Of a stretch of DNA of 64,000 bases, positions 1-8,002 are shown piece after piece. The notes below the pieces were generated by a model. That model did not search any database and was not told the origin of the DNA. It worked only from the letters and a program-made list of their open reading frames with translations. How positions within the stretch are numbered: position 1 is the stretch's first letter; every line of letters starts with the position of its first letter. The stretch covers positions 1 through 64,000 of the forward strand of contig CAMCLK010000019.1 in the NCBI GenBank assembly GCA_945875585.1, read 5' to 3'. Source of the DNA: Candidatus Kuenenia stuttgartensis. GTDB taxonomy: Bacteria; Planctomycetota; Planctomycetia; Gemmatales; Gemmataceae. Position numbers and translations under genes: made by a program.

Positions 1-2
1 TG

Positions 3-71
3 TGAATATTCGCCGCTATGCGGCGAATATTCATTACTGGCATGCAACCACTGGTTGGATTTCCAGTAATG
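3..71. repeat. Two adjacent perfect inverted repeats, second with a nested hairpin
   Basis: The left arm at 3-15 and right arm at 21-33 are exact reverse complements: a 13-bp stem around a 5-base loop, with GAATATTCGCCG as its core. A second repeat follows at once: CATTACTGG at 32-40 pairs with CCAGTAATG at 63-71, and inside it CAACC at 45-49 can pair with GGTTG at 53-57. Neither stem is followed by a clean T run, so a simple intrinsic terminator is not proven. It may be the 3' end of a gene left of the window, a structured RNA, or a hairpin end of an IS200/IS605-like element. Confidence 0.6.
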
Positions 72-238
72 AAGCCCTTTGTAACACCCTATTTTATCCT
101 AAACGAAACGAGGAATGTCGCTCTAAATCCTTCTGATCCAAAAAATCCACATGGTCTGCAAGATCCAGCAAGGCCGTCGCAATAACCAATGTGCGGTTGA
201 CCACCGCGCGTTCCATTCACTCCAGGAGGATGCTGCCG

Positions 239-952
239 ATGTCTCAGAATAAAGTCCGGTCCATGCCTTGGAAAACCGCCTGCGATCTCATCGAAAATCA
301 AGAATCGTTGGCACGCCGCTTTCAGGAAGCCTTTCGTTTGGGCAACACATCGGAAGCAAAATCTCTTGCGAATGAACTTTCATTGCGCCTCCACAATGCT
401 GTCGACGAATGCAATCTCACAGCAGCAGCATCGGTGGCGTATCATCACCTCTCCAGAAAGGGATCGTGGATAGATGTGGTCGGTCTGGCTAACGATGCCG
501 CCAATGAAGCTTTTTCGGAGTTTTCTAAAAACCCTTTGAATTGGAAAAGTCACGAGAAATTCAGCAGCTACATGAAGAGGGCTCTGGATTGGCGGTCAAG
601 GGATGAAGTGCGACTGCACTACCGGCACCACGAAGGACGAATCGAGGGAACATGGGGCGACGATGCCAGCGCCTCCTTTCCCGGTCTCGAAACGCCGTTA
701 GCGGCCAATGCTGGCACAGAGCAAGCCTACAATTTTTTGGAAGCAGATTTGAAGGCCTTCGTTGCCACGCTGCCAGAAGCGCAGAAAGTAATCGCCACCG
801 AACTATATTTGAGCCCCGATGGCCGCAGCCAAGTGGAATTGGCCCAATTTTTTGGCCGCTCGGAAGCGTGGGTATCAGGTATCGCTAAAGCAACGCGCCA
901 GTTGATCGCCAGCCACATCGACGGTGGTGAAAGTCTGGATCAGGCCGCATAA
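239..952 (+). CDS. RNA polymerase sigma-70 family-like factor (divergent)
   Basis: Predicted 237-residue DNA-binding transcription factor of the sigma-70/ECF type. A stretch at about residues 60-130 (VAYHHLSRKG, then EAFSEF and SSYMKRALDWRSRDEVR) resembles region 2, where core polymerase and the -10 element are bound. Residues about 170-220 resemble the region 4 helix-turn-helix (LPEAQKVIATELYL, then QVELAQFFGRSEAWVSGI). I chose the ATG at 239 because AGGAGG at 224-229 lies 9 bases upstream; a GTG at 191 and an ATG at 230 are in frame but fit less well. No anti-sigma gene is adjacent. The match to region 4 is better than to region 2, so a plain HTH regulator is the alternative. Confidence 0.65.
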   Translation: MSQNKVRSMPWKTACDLIENQESLARRFQEAFRLGNTSEAKSLANELSLRLHNAVDECNLTAAASVAYHHLSRKGSWIDVVGLANDAANEAFSEFSKNPLNWKSHEKFSSYMKRALDWRSRDEVRLHYRHHEGRIEGTWGDDASASFPGLETPLAANAGTEQAYNFLEADLKAFVATLPEAQKVIATELYLSPDGRSQVELAQFFGRSEAWVSGIAKATRQLIASHIDGGESLDQAA

Positions 953-981
953 TTACTGTCAGGTCGATGTTTCCCAAGATT

Positions 982-1025
982 ACAACACCCAGTCTGGCCC
1001 ATGCCGGATTGGGTGTTGTTGTTTC
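982..1025. terminator. Hairpin terminator between convergent genes
   Basis: ACAACACCCA at 982-991 pairs exactly with TGGGTGTTGT at 1010-1019. The stem continues inward with mostly paired bases (two G-T pairs) to a loop near 998-1003. The plus-strand side is followed by a T-rich stretch ending about 1025, and the outer A-rich arm gives a similar tail on the other strand. It lies 30 bases after the sigma-like gene and 11 bases beyond the stop of the oppositely oriented LRR gene, so it could serve both. Confidence 0.7.
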
Positions 1026-1035
1026 CTGAAAAATA

Positions 1036-2583
1036 TCAAAAACTGCGCGCAAGGTAATCGGCACCGGCCAAGCCCAATGGCTTCACCGCTTCGCGGAGAA
1101 TGTCTGGATGAAATTCTTGGCCGCGCAGATCTACATGCCTTAAATCTGCCATGCTGCTGTTGTTTGTCAGAGCCAACAGTCCGTCATCTCCCAAACCGCA
1201 CCGCGCCAAAGACAACTCTTGCAATTGGCCTGCACCCGGATGGTTGGCCAGCAATGCGACACCCCGATCGCCAATCGGATTATCATCGAGCACCAAGGAT
1301 TGCACGCCTTTCAGCCAAGGCGATTCCAGCAGGGTAGGAAGTTGCGCAAGTCCGATACGGCTTGCAGAGAGGTCCAAATGCTTCAGCTGGAATAACGGGC
1401 GGGACGAAAATACACCTGGCACATTGCCAATCCATGGAATCCCAGCCAATGAAAGTTTGGTAAGCCTTGCCAATGAAGGTGAAGAAGCCAGCAACGCTAT
1501 GTGCTCTTCTTTCAAACCCCATTTTCTGCCTTCTCTGATTCCATTATGTCCTACATCCAGATCTGTTAGGGACGATGTGTTTTCTGACATGGCCAACGCC
1601 TGGATTGCTGGCATGCCAATCCAGCAATCGGCCAGACCCAAACGGGTCAAGCTCCCGTTCGCGTAAAGCTCTACTAGTTCGCGCACGGCTGAGGAGGTGA
1701 GAGGATTTCCGGCCAACTCGAGTCGTGTCAGCGAGTCGAACATGCCGCCTCGCAGCAAGGCGCGGAGGCCAACAGCACCAATGCCATTATTCCGCAGGTC
1801 CAATTCTTCGAGCATCCACTGCGATCTCGACTCAGCCAGCCCAAGAGCCCCATCATCGGCAATCTTGCACCCGGCCAGATGCAGGATTTTGATGTTGGGA
1901 AACACGTAGGTACGGCCAAGAAGCTGCGCTCCTTGCGGTCCAATCCGATCGTTTTCATCCAACTCCAATGCTGTTAGATCTCGAGACCAAGGGGCATCCA
2001 TCAGGTGCGCAATCGATGCTGCTGTCAATCGATTGCTGCCAAGCCGCAAGGCACGCAGAGACGCTAGTCCCTTGGCGTTGCGAAGTACACGCACCTGCTC
2101 ATCGATTAAGCCGTTTCCATCGAGCCAAAGGTAATTCAGCAGTTTTGTATGATGGGAATCCACCAGCATCGGCAAAGCCCTGCGCTCCACCTGCCGCGAC
2201 AGATCCAGCCCAATCAGGCCATAGTTCGACACGGTGGAAAGGGTATCCTCCGCGGATGCCACGACAACTCTTGGAGAAGGCCGCCAAATAGCGACGTGAT
2301 TCCAATCGGAATTGCAAGTGCCTTCCCCATGCAGAAAACCATCCACAACCCGCCACGTGGTGGTATCGGTGGGGTTGCCTTGCAACGTGAATTCGGCAGG
2401 AAGCGGAACACGTGAGAATGGTGTAACCAAGCTCATGCGCCATCGACGGGCAGGTTCACCCATACCACGCATCTCAAGCCAGTCGGCGCAGGCCAGACGA
2501 GGAAATGTCTGATCGGGCGCCGTACGAATCTGGTGCAGCAGCGCCAGAAATTCAGGATGCTTCAGACACGCAGGCAAATCCAC
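1036..2583 (-). CDS. Leucine-rich-repeat protein with TIGR02996 N-terminal domain
   Basis: About 515 residues. The N-terminus (PEFLALLHQIRTAPD, then RLACADWLE) matches the short TIGR02996 domain that is abundant in Gemmata-like planctomycetes and in myxobacteria and often precedes repeats. The rest is built of ribonuclease-inhibitor-type leucine-rich repeats such as LTALELDENDRIGPQGAQLL and LEELDLRNNGIGAVGLRALL, which form a protein-binding solenoid. No signal peptide is visible. I prefer the GTG at 2583 because GGAG lies about 10 bases upstream and the protein then starts right at the domain; the reading frame stays open to an ATG at 2742, but that extension is cysteine-rich and overlaps the divergent gene. 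Partner and function are unknown. Confidence 0.75.
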   Translation of the reverse strand: MDLPACLKHPEFLALLHQIRTAPDQTFPRLACADWLEMRGMGEPARRWRMSLVTPFSRVPLPAEFTLQGNPTDTTTWRVVDGFLHGEGTCNSDWNHVAIWRPSPRVVVASAEDTLSTVSNYGLIGLDLSRQVERRALPMLVDSHHTKLLNYLWLDGNGLIDEQVRVLRNAKGLASLRALRLGSNRLTAASIAHLMDAPWSRDLTALELDENDRIGPQGAQLLGRTYVFPNIKILHLAGCKIADDGALGLAESRSQWMLEELDLRNNGIGAVGLRALLRGGMFDSLTRLELAGNPLTSSAVRELVELYANGSLTRLGLADCWIGMPAIQALAMSENTSSLTDLDVGHNGIREGRKWGLKEEHIALLASSPSLARLTKLSLAGIPWIGNVPGVFSSRPLFQLKHLDLSASRIGLAQLPTLLESPWLKGVQSLVLDDNPIGDRGVALLANHPGAGQLQELSLARCGLGDDGLLALTNNSSMADLRHVDLRGQEFHPDILREAVKPLGLAGADYLARSF

Positions 2584-2723
2584 GGATTGATTGCTCCGTT
2601 CTACCGTATTGCTGCAATCATAGTCGCTTCTGGTAAATCCCCAGCAAGCCAAATGCCGCTTGTTCTTGCGCCGGATTGCCGGGCCATGGCACCATACGCC
2701 CTCACGGCATGGAGGATGCTCAC

Positions 2724-5700
2724 ATGAACATGGTATTAGCACTGTTGCCTTTGATCACTTTGACCCCATCGGGCGACCCGGTTGCGCAGCGCCTGAGCGG
2801 AATTGTCATTGAAGCTGAAACCATGGAATTGGAGGGCGGCTGGAAGGCTGTGCGAGTGGGAGCCGGCAATCTTTTGGTTGACCAGTTGGGCTCCAGCCAT
2901 ATCTCGGGCGAGCGGTTGGCGCTGCTGCCTGCTGATCAAAATGGCCAAGCCACCATCAAAGTGCGTATTCCGCATGCGGGAGCCTATGTGGTTTGGGTAC
3001 GCCACGAACATGCCACGGGGTGTGATGCCTCGTTTACCGTGCAGATCAATCAGGCCGGCAAAGGCCTCACATGCCAAGCTGGCGGCCGATTGAACCCGGC
3101 CTTCGGCCCCGGAGACACAACTCCTTCAAGGCGTCGTGATAACCCGCAAGGTATGGATGGACTGGTGGAAGAACGCTTTGAAACGCAAGTTCTAGAAGCC
3201 GGAGAGGCCACGATTGTGCTGGAGGGCAAACAACTGACGGGTAGTCAGGGAACTGTGGCACCGCGCCTTGTAGATGCCATCGTGCTGACTGATGACCTTT
3301 CCGATAGCTGGCGCCCCAGACTGTCGCGCCAGACCCCTCTTTACCCTATTTTGGATCTGATGCGGGATCTGGCTGGTGCCCGTTGGGAAGCACGCTTCCG
3401 GCATGCGACCGACTCGCTCGGAACCTTCACAGCCAATCATCACTACAACCGGGCCCCCTACGGAGCGTCGGAAGGAATTCTTTCCCGTGATCTGGCCCCC
3501 AATACTTGGAGCAAATGGGCTCCACTGGTGCAGCAAGACACTTGCCATGCAAGCATGACCACATTCACAGGGCCCACCGGTGGGTTTGAAGTGGAGTTGC
3601 GGCCTGCGGGGAGTGCAGCGACAACTGGCACGACTAGCATCAGTGGCAACAAAACCGCACGCGTCTTTATTCCGCCGTACCCCACCCAAGACGACGCGCC
3701 AATGACTCCGGAAGAGGCCTTGGCGCGCATCTTCAAAATTCTCGACGCTTCGCCAGCTCCCGGCCAAAAACCGCGGACAACTCTGTGCTTGGGGGAACAT
3801 TTGCCTGTTTGGGCTGATGGTACTTATGGCGCCTTGTACGCGGAATTGTCGATGCGCCTATTCGGCCGGGAAATGTCTGATTCAGCGCGCGCCAAGGCCA
3901 TCTTGGCACTTCGCGAAGCCGGACAAAAACCAGTACCCGATCAGGTTTTGGGCGGTGGCCCCGATGGCGGACGTGCCATCACCATCACAAAAGTCCGTCA
4001 GGACCTCAAACGTCAGGGCCTTGCCGATGCCACGGTTTGGTATGATCTGGGGGAAGACACAACACCAGCAAGCTGGATCACTCCATTTCTCGACAGTGAA
4101 GTGGATAGGGAACGTGCCGCCGGCAATCGCACCACCGCACCCAAAGTGCTGAATCGCCTGTGGATTGACTGGCTTGAAGCCAACCGTGGCGATGTTCCCA
4201 ACCGCGAGTATTGGATGGGAGCTTGGGGCACATTCGACCGATTGAGAATGCACCCGGAGAGCAGCAGTGACGCGGCGCGCGCCGCGCCCAAACTTTATGT
4301 GGATTCTCTTATATTTTACGAGGAATTATTGCTGAAACAGGTACGCCAGACTTCTTCATGGCTACGCCTTCAGTTGGGCAAGGACACCCACATTGGGTTT
4401 ACCACCAATCCTGGCCCCCTTTACTTCCCCACGATTGCATCAATCGTTCAACCTGCCCGCTCGGGCGCGATCAATTTTGTCCGCACGGGAGATGGTTTCT
4501 GGCGTTCTTCCCAAGCCGGGCCGCTGATTAACGGCTATGTCACAGAGCATGCCACGCTTGGATTGCGGAATCAGCCCATGGGCGTGGTTCGCCCTTTCAA
4601 TCTGGCTCAAGATCCGGGGAATACGGATGACGATTTTGTCCGTTCTGCCGTTTCACATTTGGCGCATGGCGCCACTCGCCTCGACTTTGGTGGTATTGGG
4701 CTTGATGAAACATTCGCGGAAAATCACATCGATCACCGCTCTGCCACACGGTTCCGCGCCATTCGTGATGTGACCCATGCCATTGGGATGGTAGACGACC
4801 TGCTTCCTTCTGCCCGCCCCGTGGCTTCTCCGGTCGCCTTGCTGGTGAGCGAATCGACCGAGCGATGGGACTTGTCAGGCATTGCCAAGGACGGTGGCGA
4901 ACGCGGTTGGGCCAGTGCGGAGTACCGCAAGACTCGTATGACGCACCATCTGGAACGGCTTGGGCTTTACACATCTCTCGTTCACCAAGGTCGTTCGCCA
5001 GACCTGATGCTCGAATCTGACTGCACTGTCGAGAAACTGAAAAACATCAAGTTGCTTCTGCTCGTGGGTGACTGTCTTCCAGCGGCATTGGCTGAACGGC
5101 TTGGAGGATGGGTGCGCGAAGGCGGTGTGCTGATGGCCACGGCGGGAGCCGGACGATTTGACCCCTATCGAAAATCCCACACAGCATTCGATAAACTTCT
5201 GGGGCTGAAAGGACGTCTCACAACCGAGCAAGATACATTTGCTTTGCCAAGGCGGGGCCTTGCCCAACTAGCTACGCTAGATGCCATTGCCGGTCCCGGA
5301 TGGCTCATGCCCGTGCTGGCTTGCCATGAACGTCTGGAACCAGAAGACGACACACTTGTGGTAGCTCGCTTTCAGGGTGACGATTCGCCCGCCGTTTGTG
5401 CCCGACCACTGGGCCGTGGCCGCGTGTTTACTGTTGCCGCATATCCCGGCATGGCATGCCTTTGGACCGCTATGCAGCCCGCATCGGTTCCAGATCGCGG
5501 ACCATCCAGTCACCGCCTGCCAGCGCTGTACGACCCCGGCGCCATGGCCGTTGTTGCCGAGGCACTTAAAGCTGCCAGCATCAGCCCTGAAGTATGGGTT
5601 GCAGACCAGTTGATTGATGCGCGGGTACTGGCTTCGGAGAAGGGGCTTATTATTCCGCTGGCAAATTATGGAAAAGCGCGCACCGAACGAACCGAGGTCA

Positions 5701-5834
5701 CCTTGCGACTTCCACGCAAAGTAACCAAGGCCACAAGTGCGTGGGCAGGGCCTGTTCCCTTGCGTCAGGAAGGTGATGCAACTGTTGTCGTTCTGCCAGG
5801 CCTAGGCGTGGCAGACATAATTAGGGTCGAATAA
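2724..5834 (+). CDS. Large secreted protein, glycoside-hydrolase-like, with carbohydrate-binding-like N-terminus
   Basis: Predicted 1036-residue exported protein. A short hydrophobic leader (MNMVLALLPLITLTPSG) is followed by a beta-sandwich-like region of about 140 residues that begins IVIEAETMEL, as do many CBM6/35-type modules. A central region of unknown fold has conserved-looking aromatic motifs (TANHHYNRAPYG). At about residues 780-850 LLLLVGDCLPAALAERLGGW and REGGVLMATAGAG resemble the class-I amidotransferase-like trimerisation domain of bacterial beta-galactosidases. The ATG at 2724 is preceded by GGAGG at 2711-2715; in-frame ATGs at 2676 and 2709 lie before this site. Probably acts on polysaccharide in the periplasm; no catalytic pair could be assigned. 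Confidence 0.6.
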   Translation: MNMVLALLPLITLTPSGDPVAQRLSGIVIEAETMELEGGWKAVRVGAGNLLVDQLGSSHISGERLALLPADQNGQATIKVRIPHAGAYVVWVRHEHATGCDASFTVQINQAGKGLTCQAGGRLNPAFGPGDTTPSRRRDNPQGMDGLVEERFETQVLEAGEATIVLEGKQLTGSQGTVAPRLVDAIVLTDDLSDSWRPRLSRQTPLYPILDLMRDLAGARWEARFRHATDSLGTFTANHHYNRAPYGASEGILSRDLAPNTWSKWAPLVQQDTCHASMTTFTGPTGGFEVELRPAGSAATTGTTSISGNKTARVFIPPYPTQDDAPMTPEEALARIFKILDASPAPGQKPRTTLCLGEHLPVWADGTYGALYAELSMRLFGREMSDSARAKAILALREAGQKPVPDQVLGGGPDGGRAITITKVRQDLKRQGLADATVWYDLGEDTTPASWITPFLDSEVDRERAAGNRTTAPKVLNRLWIDWLEANRGDVPNREYWMGAWGTFDRLRMHPESSSDAARAAPKLYVDSLIFYEELLLKQVRQTSSWLRLQLGKDTHIGFTTNPGPLYFPTIASIVQPARSGAINFVRTGDGFWRSSQAGPLINGYVTEHATLGLRNQPMGVVRPFNLAQDPGNTDDDFVRSAVSHLAHGATRLDFGGIGLDETFAENHIDHRSATRFRAIRDVTHAIGMVDDLLPSARPVASPVALLVSESTERWDLSGIAKDGGERGWASAEYRKTRMTHHLERLGLYTSLVHQGRSPDLMLESDCTVEKLKNIKLLLLVGDCLPAALAERLGGWVREGGVLMATAGAGRFDPYRKSHTAFDKLLGLKGRLTTEQDTFALPRRGLAQLATLDAIAGPGWLMPVLACHERLEPEDDTLVVARFQGDDSPAVCARPLGRGRVFTVAAYPGMACLWTAMQPASVPDRGPSSHRLPALYDPGAMAVVAEALKAASISPEVWVADQLIDARVLASEKGLIIPLANYGKARTERTEVTLRLPRKVTKATSAWAGPVPLRQEGDATVVVLPGLGVADIIRVE

Positions 5835-5973
5835 AATAGCATTGTGGCCTCTAACCCTTGTTCCCTTTTTGGCACAGTTCCTAGACTGATCGAACGGGGC
5901 GCGTGAATCGTTGCAACCGGACACGCCCAGTGGCTTCTGGTTGAAGCTCACTCTACCGATACATGGAACAGGC

Positions 5974-7761
5974 ATGCAGCACGATCCGCTCAATCCACTT
6001 ATTGTCCAAGGCGACCGCTCTATCCTCGTGGAGGTAGACAACCCTCGCTATGAGCAGGCCCGCGATGCCATTGCTCCATTTGCGGAATTGGTCAAAAGCC
6101 CAGAACATATCCACACCTACCGATTGACACCGCTCTCCCTGTGGAACGCCGCAGCGGCAGGTCTTGGTGCCGACGCCATGGTTGAGGCACTTCACAAACA
6201 CGCGAAGTTCGCTATCCCAGGCAACCTGTTGCAAGACATCCGGGAAATTGTCAGCCGGTATGGCCGTATCAGGCTTGAGCGGGCAACCCCTGAGGAAATG
6301 GAAGAAGTCGTCGCCCGGACAGGCCAAGAGCACACTCCTTCGGTGCCAGGGCTTGGCTGGCTTAAGCTCGTGACTTCCGACAGGGCTCTACTGGAAGAAC
6401 TCGCCCGGCAACCCAAGATCCGCGATCTGCTTGGCGACGCGCTCAGCCCCGGTGCTCGTCTGGTTGACCCCGCATTTCGCGGGGTCCTCAAGCAGGCGCT
6501 CATTCACTTGGGCTACCCGGCACAGGATGTGGCGGGCTACACAGATGGCGCGCCGCTCCCCATGCAAACGCGGGTCATAACCCGCCTGGGAATGCCATTC
6601 GTCACACGCGACTATCAACGCGACGCTGCTTCAATTTTTTATGCAGGTGGAGATGCCTCGGGCGGCAGCGGCGTGATCGTGATGCCTTGCGGCGCCGGGA
6701 AAACCATCGTTGGCATCACCGCCATGTGCATGATGTCCCGACACACTCTGGTTCTGACCACAGGCGTGACGGCTGTCAAGCAGTGGCGCCGGGAAATTCT
6801 GGACAAGACCGATCTCGATGAATCACAGGTGGGAGAGTACACGGGGGAAACCAAGCAAATCCGTCCCGTTACAGTCGCCACTTACCAGATCCTCTCGTAC
6901 CGCGACGAAAAAGATGGAGAATTTCCTCACTTTCCGCTTTTCGATAAAATGGATTGGGGGCTAGTTGTTTATGACGAAGTCCACCTCCTGCCCGCGCCCG
7001 TCTTTCGGGTAACGGCACAGATCCAAGCCCGAAGGCGCCTTGGACTGACCGCCACGCTGGTTCGCGAAGACGGCCGCGAGGGCGATGTCTTTAGTCTGGT
7101 TGGGCCGAAAAAGTACGACGTGCCTTGGCGCGAACTCGAAGGAAAAGGCTGGATCGCCGAAGCGGCTTGCACAGAAGTACGCGTTGGCATGCCTTCCGAA
7201 TTCCGCGTCGAGTACGCGGTTGCAGAATGGCGGTCGAAATTCCGCTTGGCTAGCGACAATCCCGCGAAGGACGACGTTGTTGAGTCGTTGCTCAAGCGTC
7301 ATAATGATCATCGCGTCATCATTATTGGTCAGTACCTTGGCCAGTTGAGGCGGTTACGCAGCCGTTTTGAAATTCCGATGATCACCGGCGCCACCCCCAA
7401 CGATGAGCGTGAAGACATTTACCGGAAATTCCGAAGCGGCGAAATCCGCCATTTAATTCTATCGAAAGTGGGCAATTTTGCCCTCGACTTGCCCGATGCC
7501 AATGTGCTGATTCAGGTTTCAGGGTCGTTTGGATCGCGTCAGGAAGAGGCTCAGCGCCTCGGCCGGGTATTGCGACCCAAGGCCTCTGGCGAGACGGCGC
7601 ACTTCCTCACGCTGGTTACCCGCGACACACGGGAACAAGATTTCGCGCACCACCGCCAACTGTTCCTTACAGAACAAGGATACAGTTACCGCATTGTGGA
7701 TGGCGAAGAGTTGTGCGCTGAAATCAAAACTGAATCCGAAATCCTCAAGCAGGGAACCTGA
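5974..7761 (+). CDS. DNA repair helicase XPB (superfamily 2, Rad25/ERCC3 type)
   Basis: Predicted 595-residue ATP-dependent DNA helicase of the XPB family, which also serves eukaryotic nucleotide excision repair and TFIIH. The N-terminal damage-recognition-like domain begins NPLIVQGDRSILVEVDNP. The helicase core shows Walker A PCGAGKT (Lys243), the DEVH box at residues 334-337, motif III-like GLTATLVREDGRE and motif VI QEEAQRLGRVLRP at about 523-535. The ATG at 5974 was chosen over an upstream in-frame TTG at 5911, since homologues start just before this domain. The gene ends 3 bases before a small ORF and 241 bases before a helicase-associated protein, so the three probably form one transcription unit. 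Confidence 0.93.
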   Translation: MQHDPLNPLIVQGDRSILVEVDNPRYEQARDAIAPFAELVKSPEHIHTYRLTPLSLWNAAAAGLGADAMVEALHKHAKFAIPGNLLQDIREIVSRYGRIRLERATPEEMEEVVARTGQEHTPSVPGLGWLKLVTSDRALLEELARQPKIRDLLGDALSPGARLVDPAFRGVLKQALIHLGYPAQDVAGYTDGAPLPMQTRVITRLGMPFVTRDYQRDAASIFYAGGDASGGSGVIVMPCGAGKTIVGITAMCMMSRHTLVLTTGVTAVKQWRREILDKTDLDESQVGEYTGETKQIRPVTVATYQILSYRDEKDGEFPHFPLFDKMDWGLVVYDEVHLLPAPVFRVTAQIQARRRLGLTATLVREDGREGDVFSLVGPKKYDVPWRELEGKGWIAEAACTEVRVGMPSEFRVEYAVAEWRSKFRLASDNPAKDDVVESLLKRHNDHRVIIIGQYLGQLRRLRSRFEIPMITGATPNDEREDIYRKFRSGEIRHLILSKVGNFALDLPDANVLIQVSGSFGSRQEEAQRLGRVLRPKASGETAHFLTLVTRDTREQDFAHHRQLFLTEQGYSYRIVDGEELCAEIKTESEILKQGT

Positions 7762-7764
7762 CGC

Positions 7765-7986
7765 ATGAACGGCCAACGCTTTGTCGTCAAGGTTCACCGC
7801 CGCGTGCCTCTTGTGGTTGCCGAGGACCCCTTGCTGCTTGAAGAAATCCTTGCCCGCAAAAAAGCTGCAACCGATATAGCCGGCCGACTGAATGAGCGCG
7901 TTTTGGTTATTCGCCAAGGACGCGCCGAAGGATTGGTGGACGAACTACGGCAGATGGGCCATACCCCTAGGGTACAAGGCCGGTGA
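7765..7986 (+). CDS. Small protein of unknown function within the XPB module
   Basis: A 73-residue basic protein that starts 3 bases after the XPB stop, so it is almost certainly translated with it. It has a short beta-like start (RFVVKVHRRVPLVV), a predicted helix (LLLEEILARKKAATDIAGRL) and an end containing GLVDELRQMGHTPRV. No membrane segment, signal peptide or cysteine. The size and final Leu-x-x-Met-Gly-His-Thr-Pro motif suggest a small alpha/beta fold. I recognise no family. Its position between two XPB-type proteins suggests an accessory or bridging subunit, which is inference only. Confidence 0.7.
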   Translation: MNGQRFVVKVHRRVPLVVAEDPLLLEEILARKKAATDIAGRLNERVLVIRQGRAEGLVDELRQMGHTPRVQGR

Positions 7987-8002
7987 ATAACGGTGCCAAG
8001 CC

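Noticed and set aside
5868-5886. Sigma-54-like promoter (TTGGCAC followed by CTAGAC) upstream of the XPB gene
   Set aside because: The GG is present but the GC of the -12 element is missing at the required spacing.
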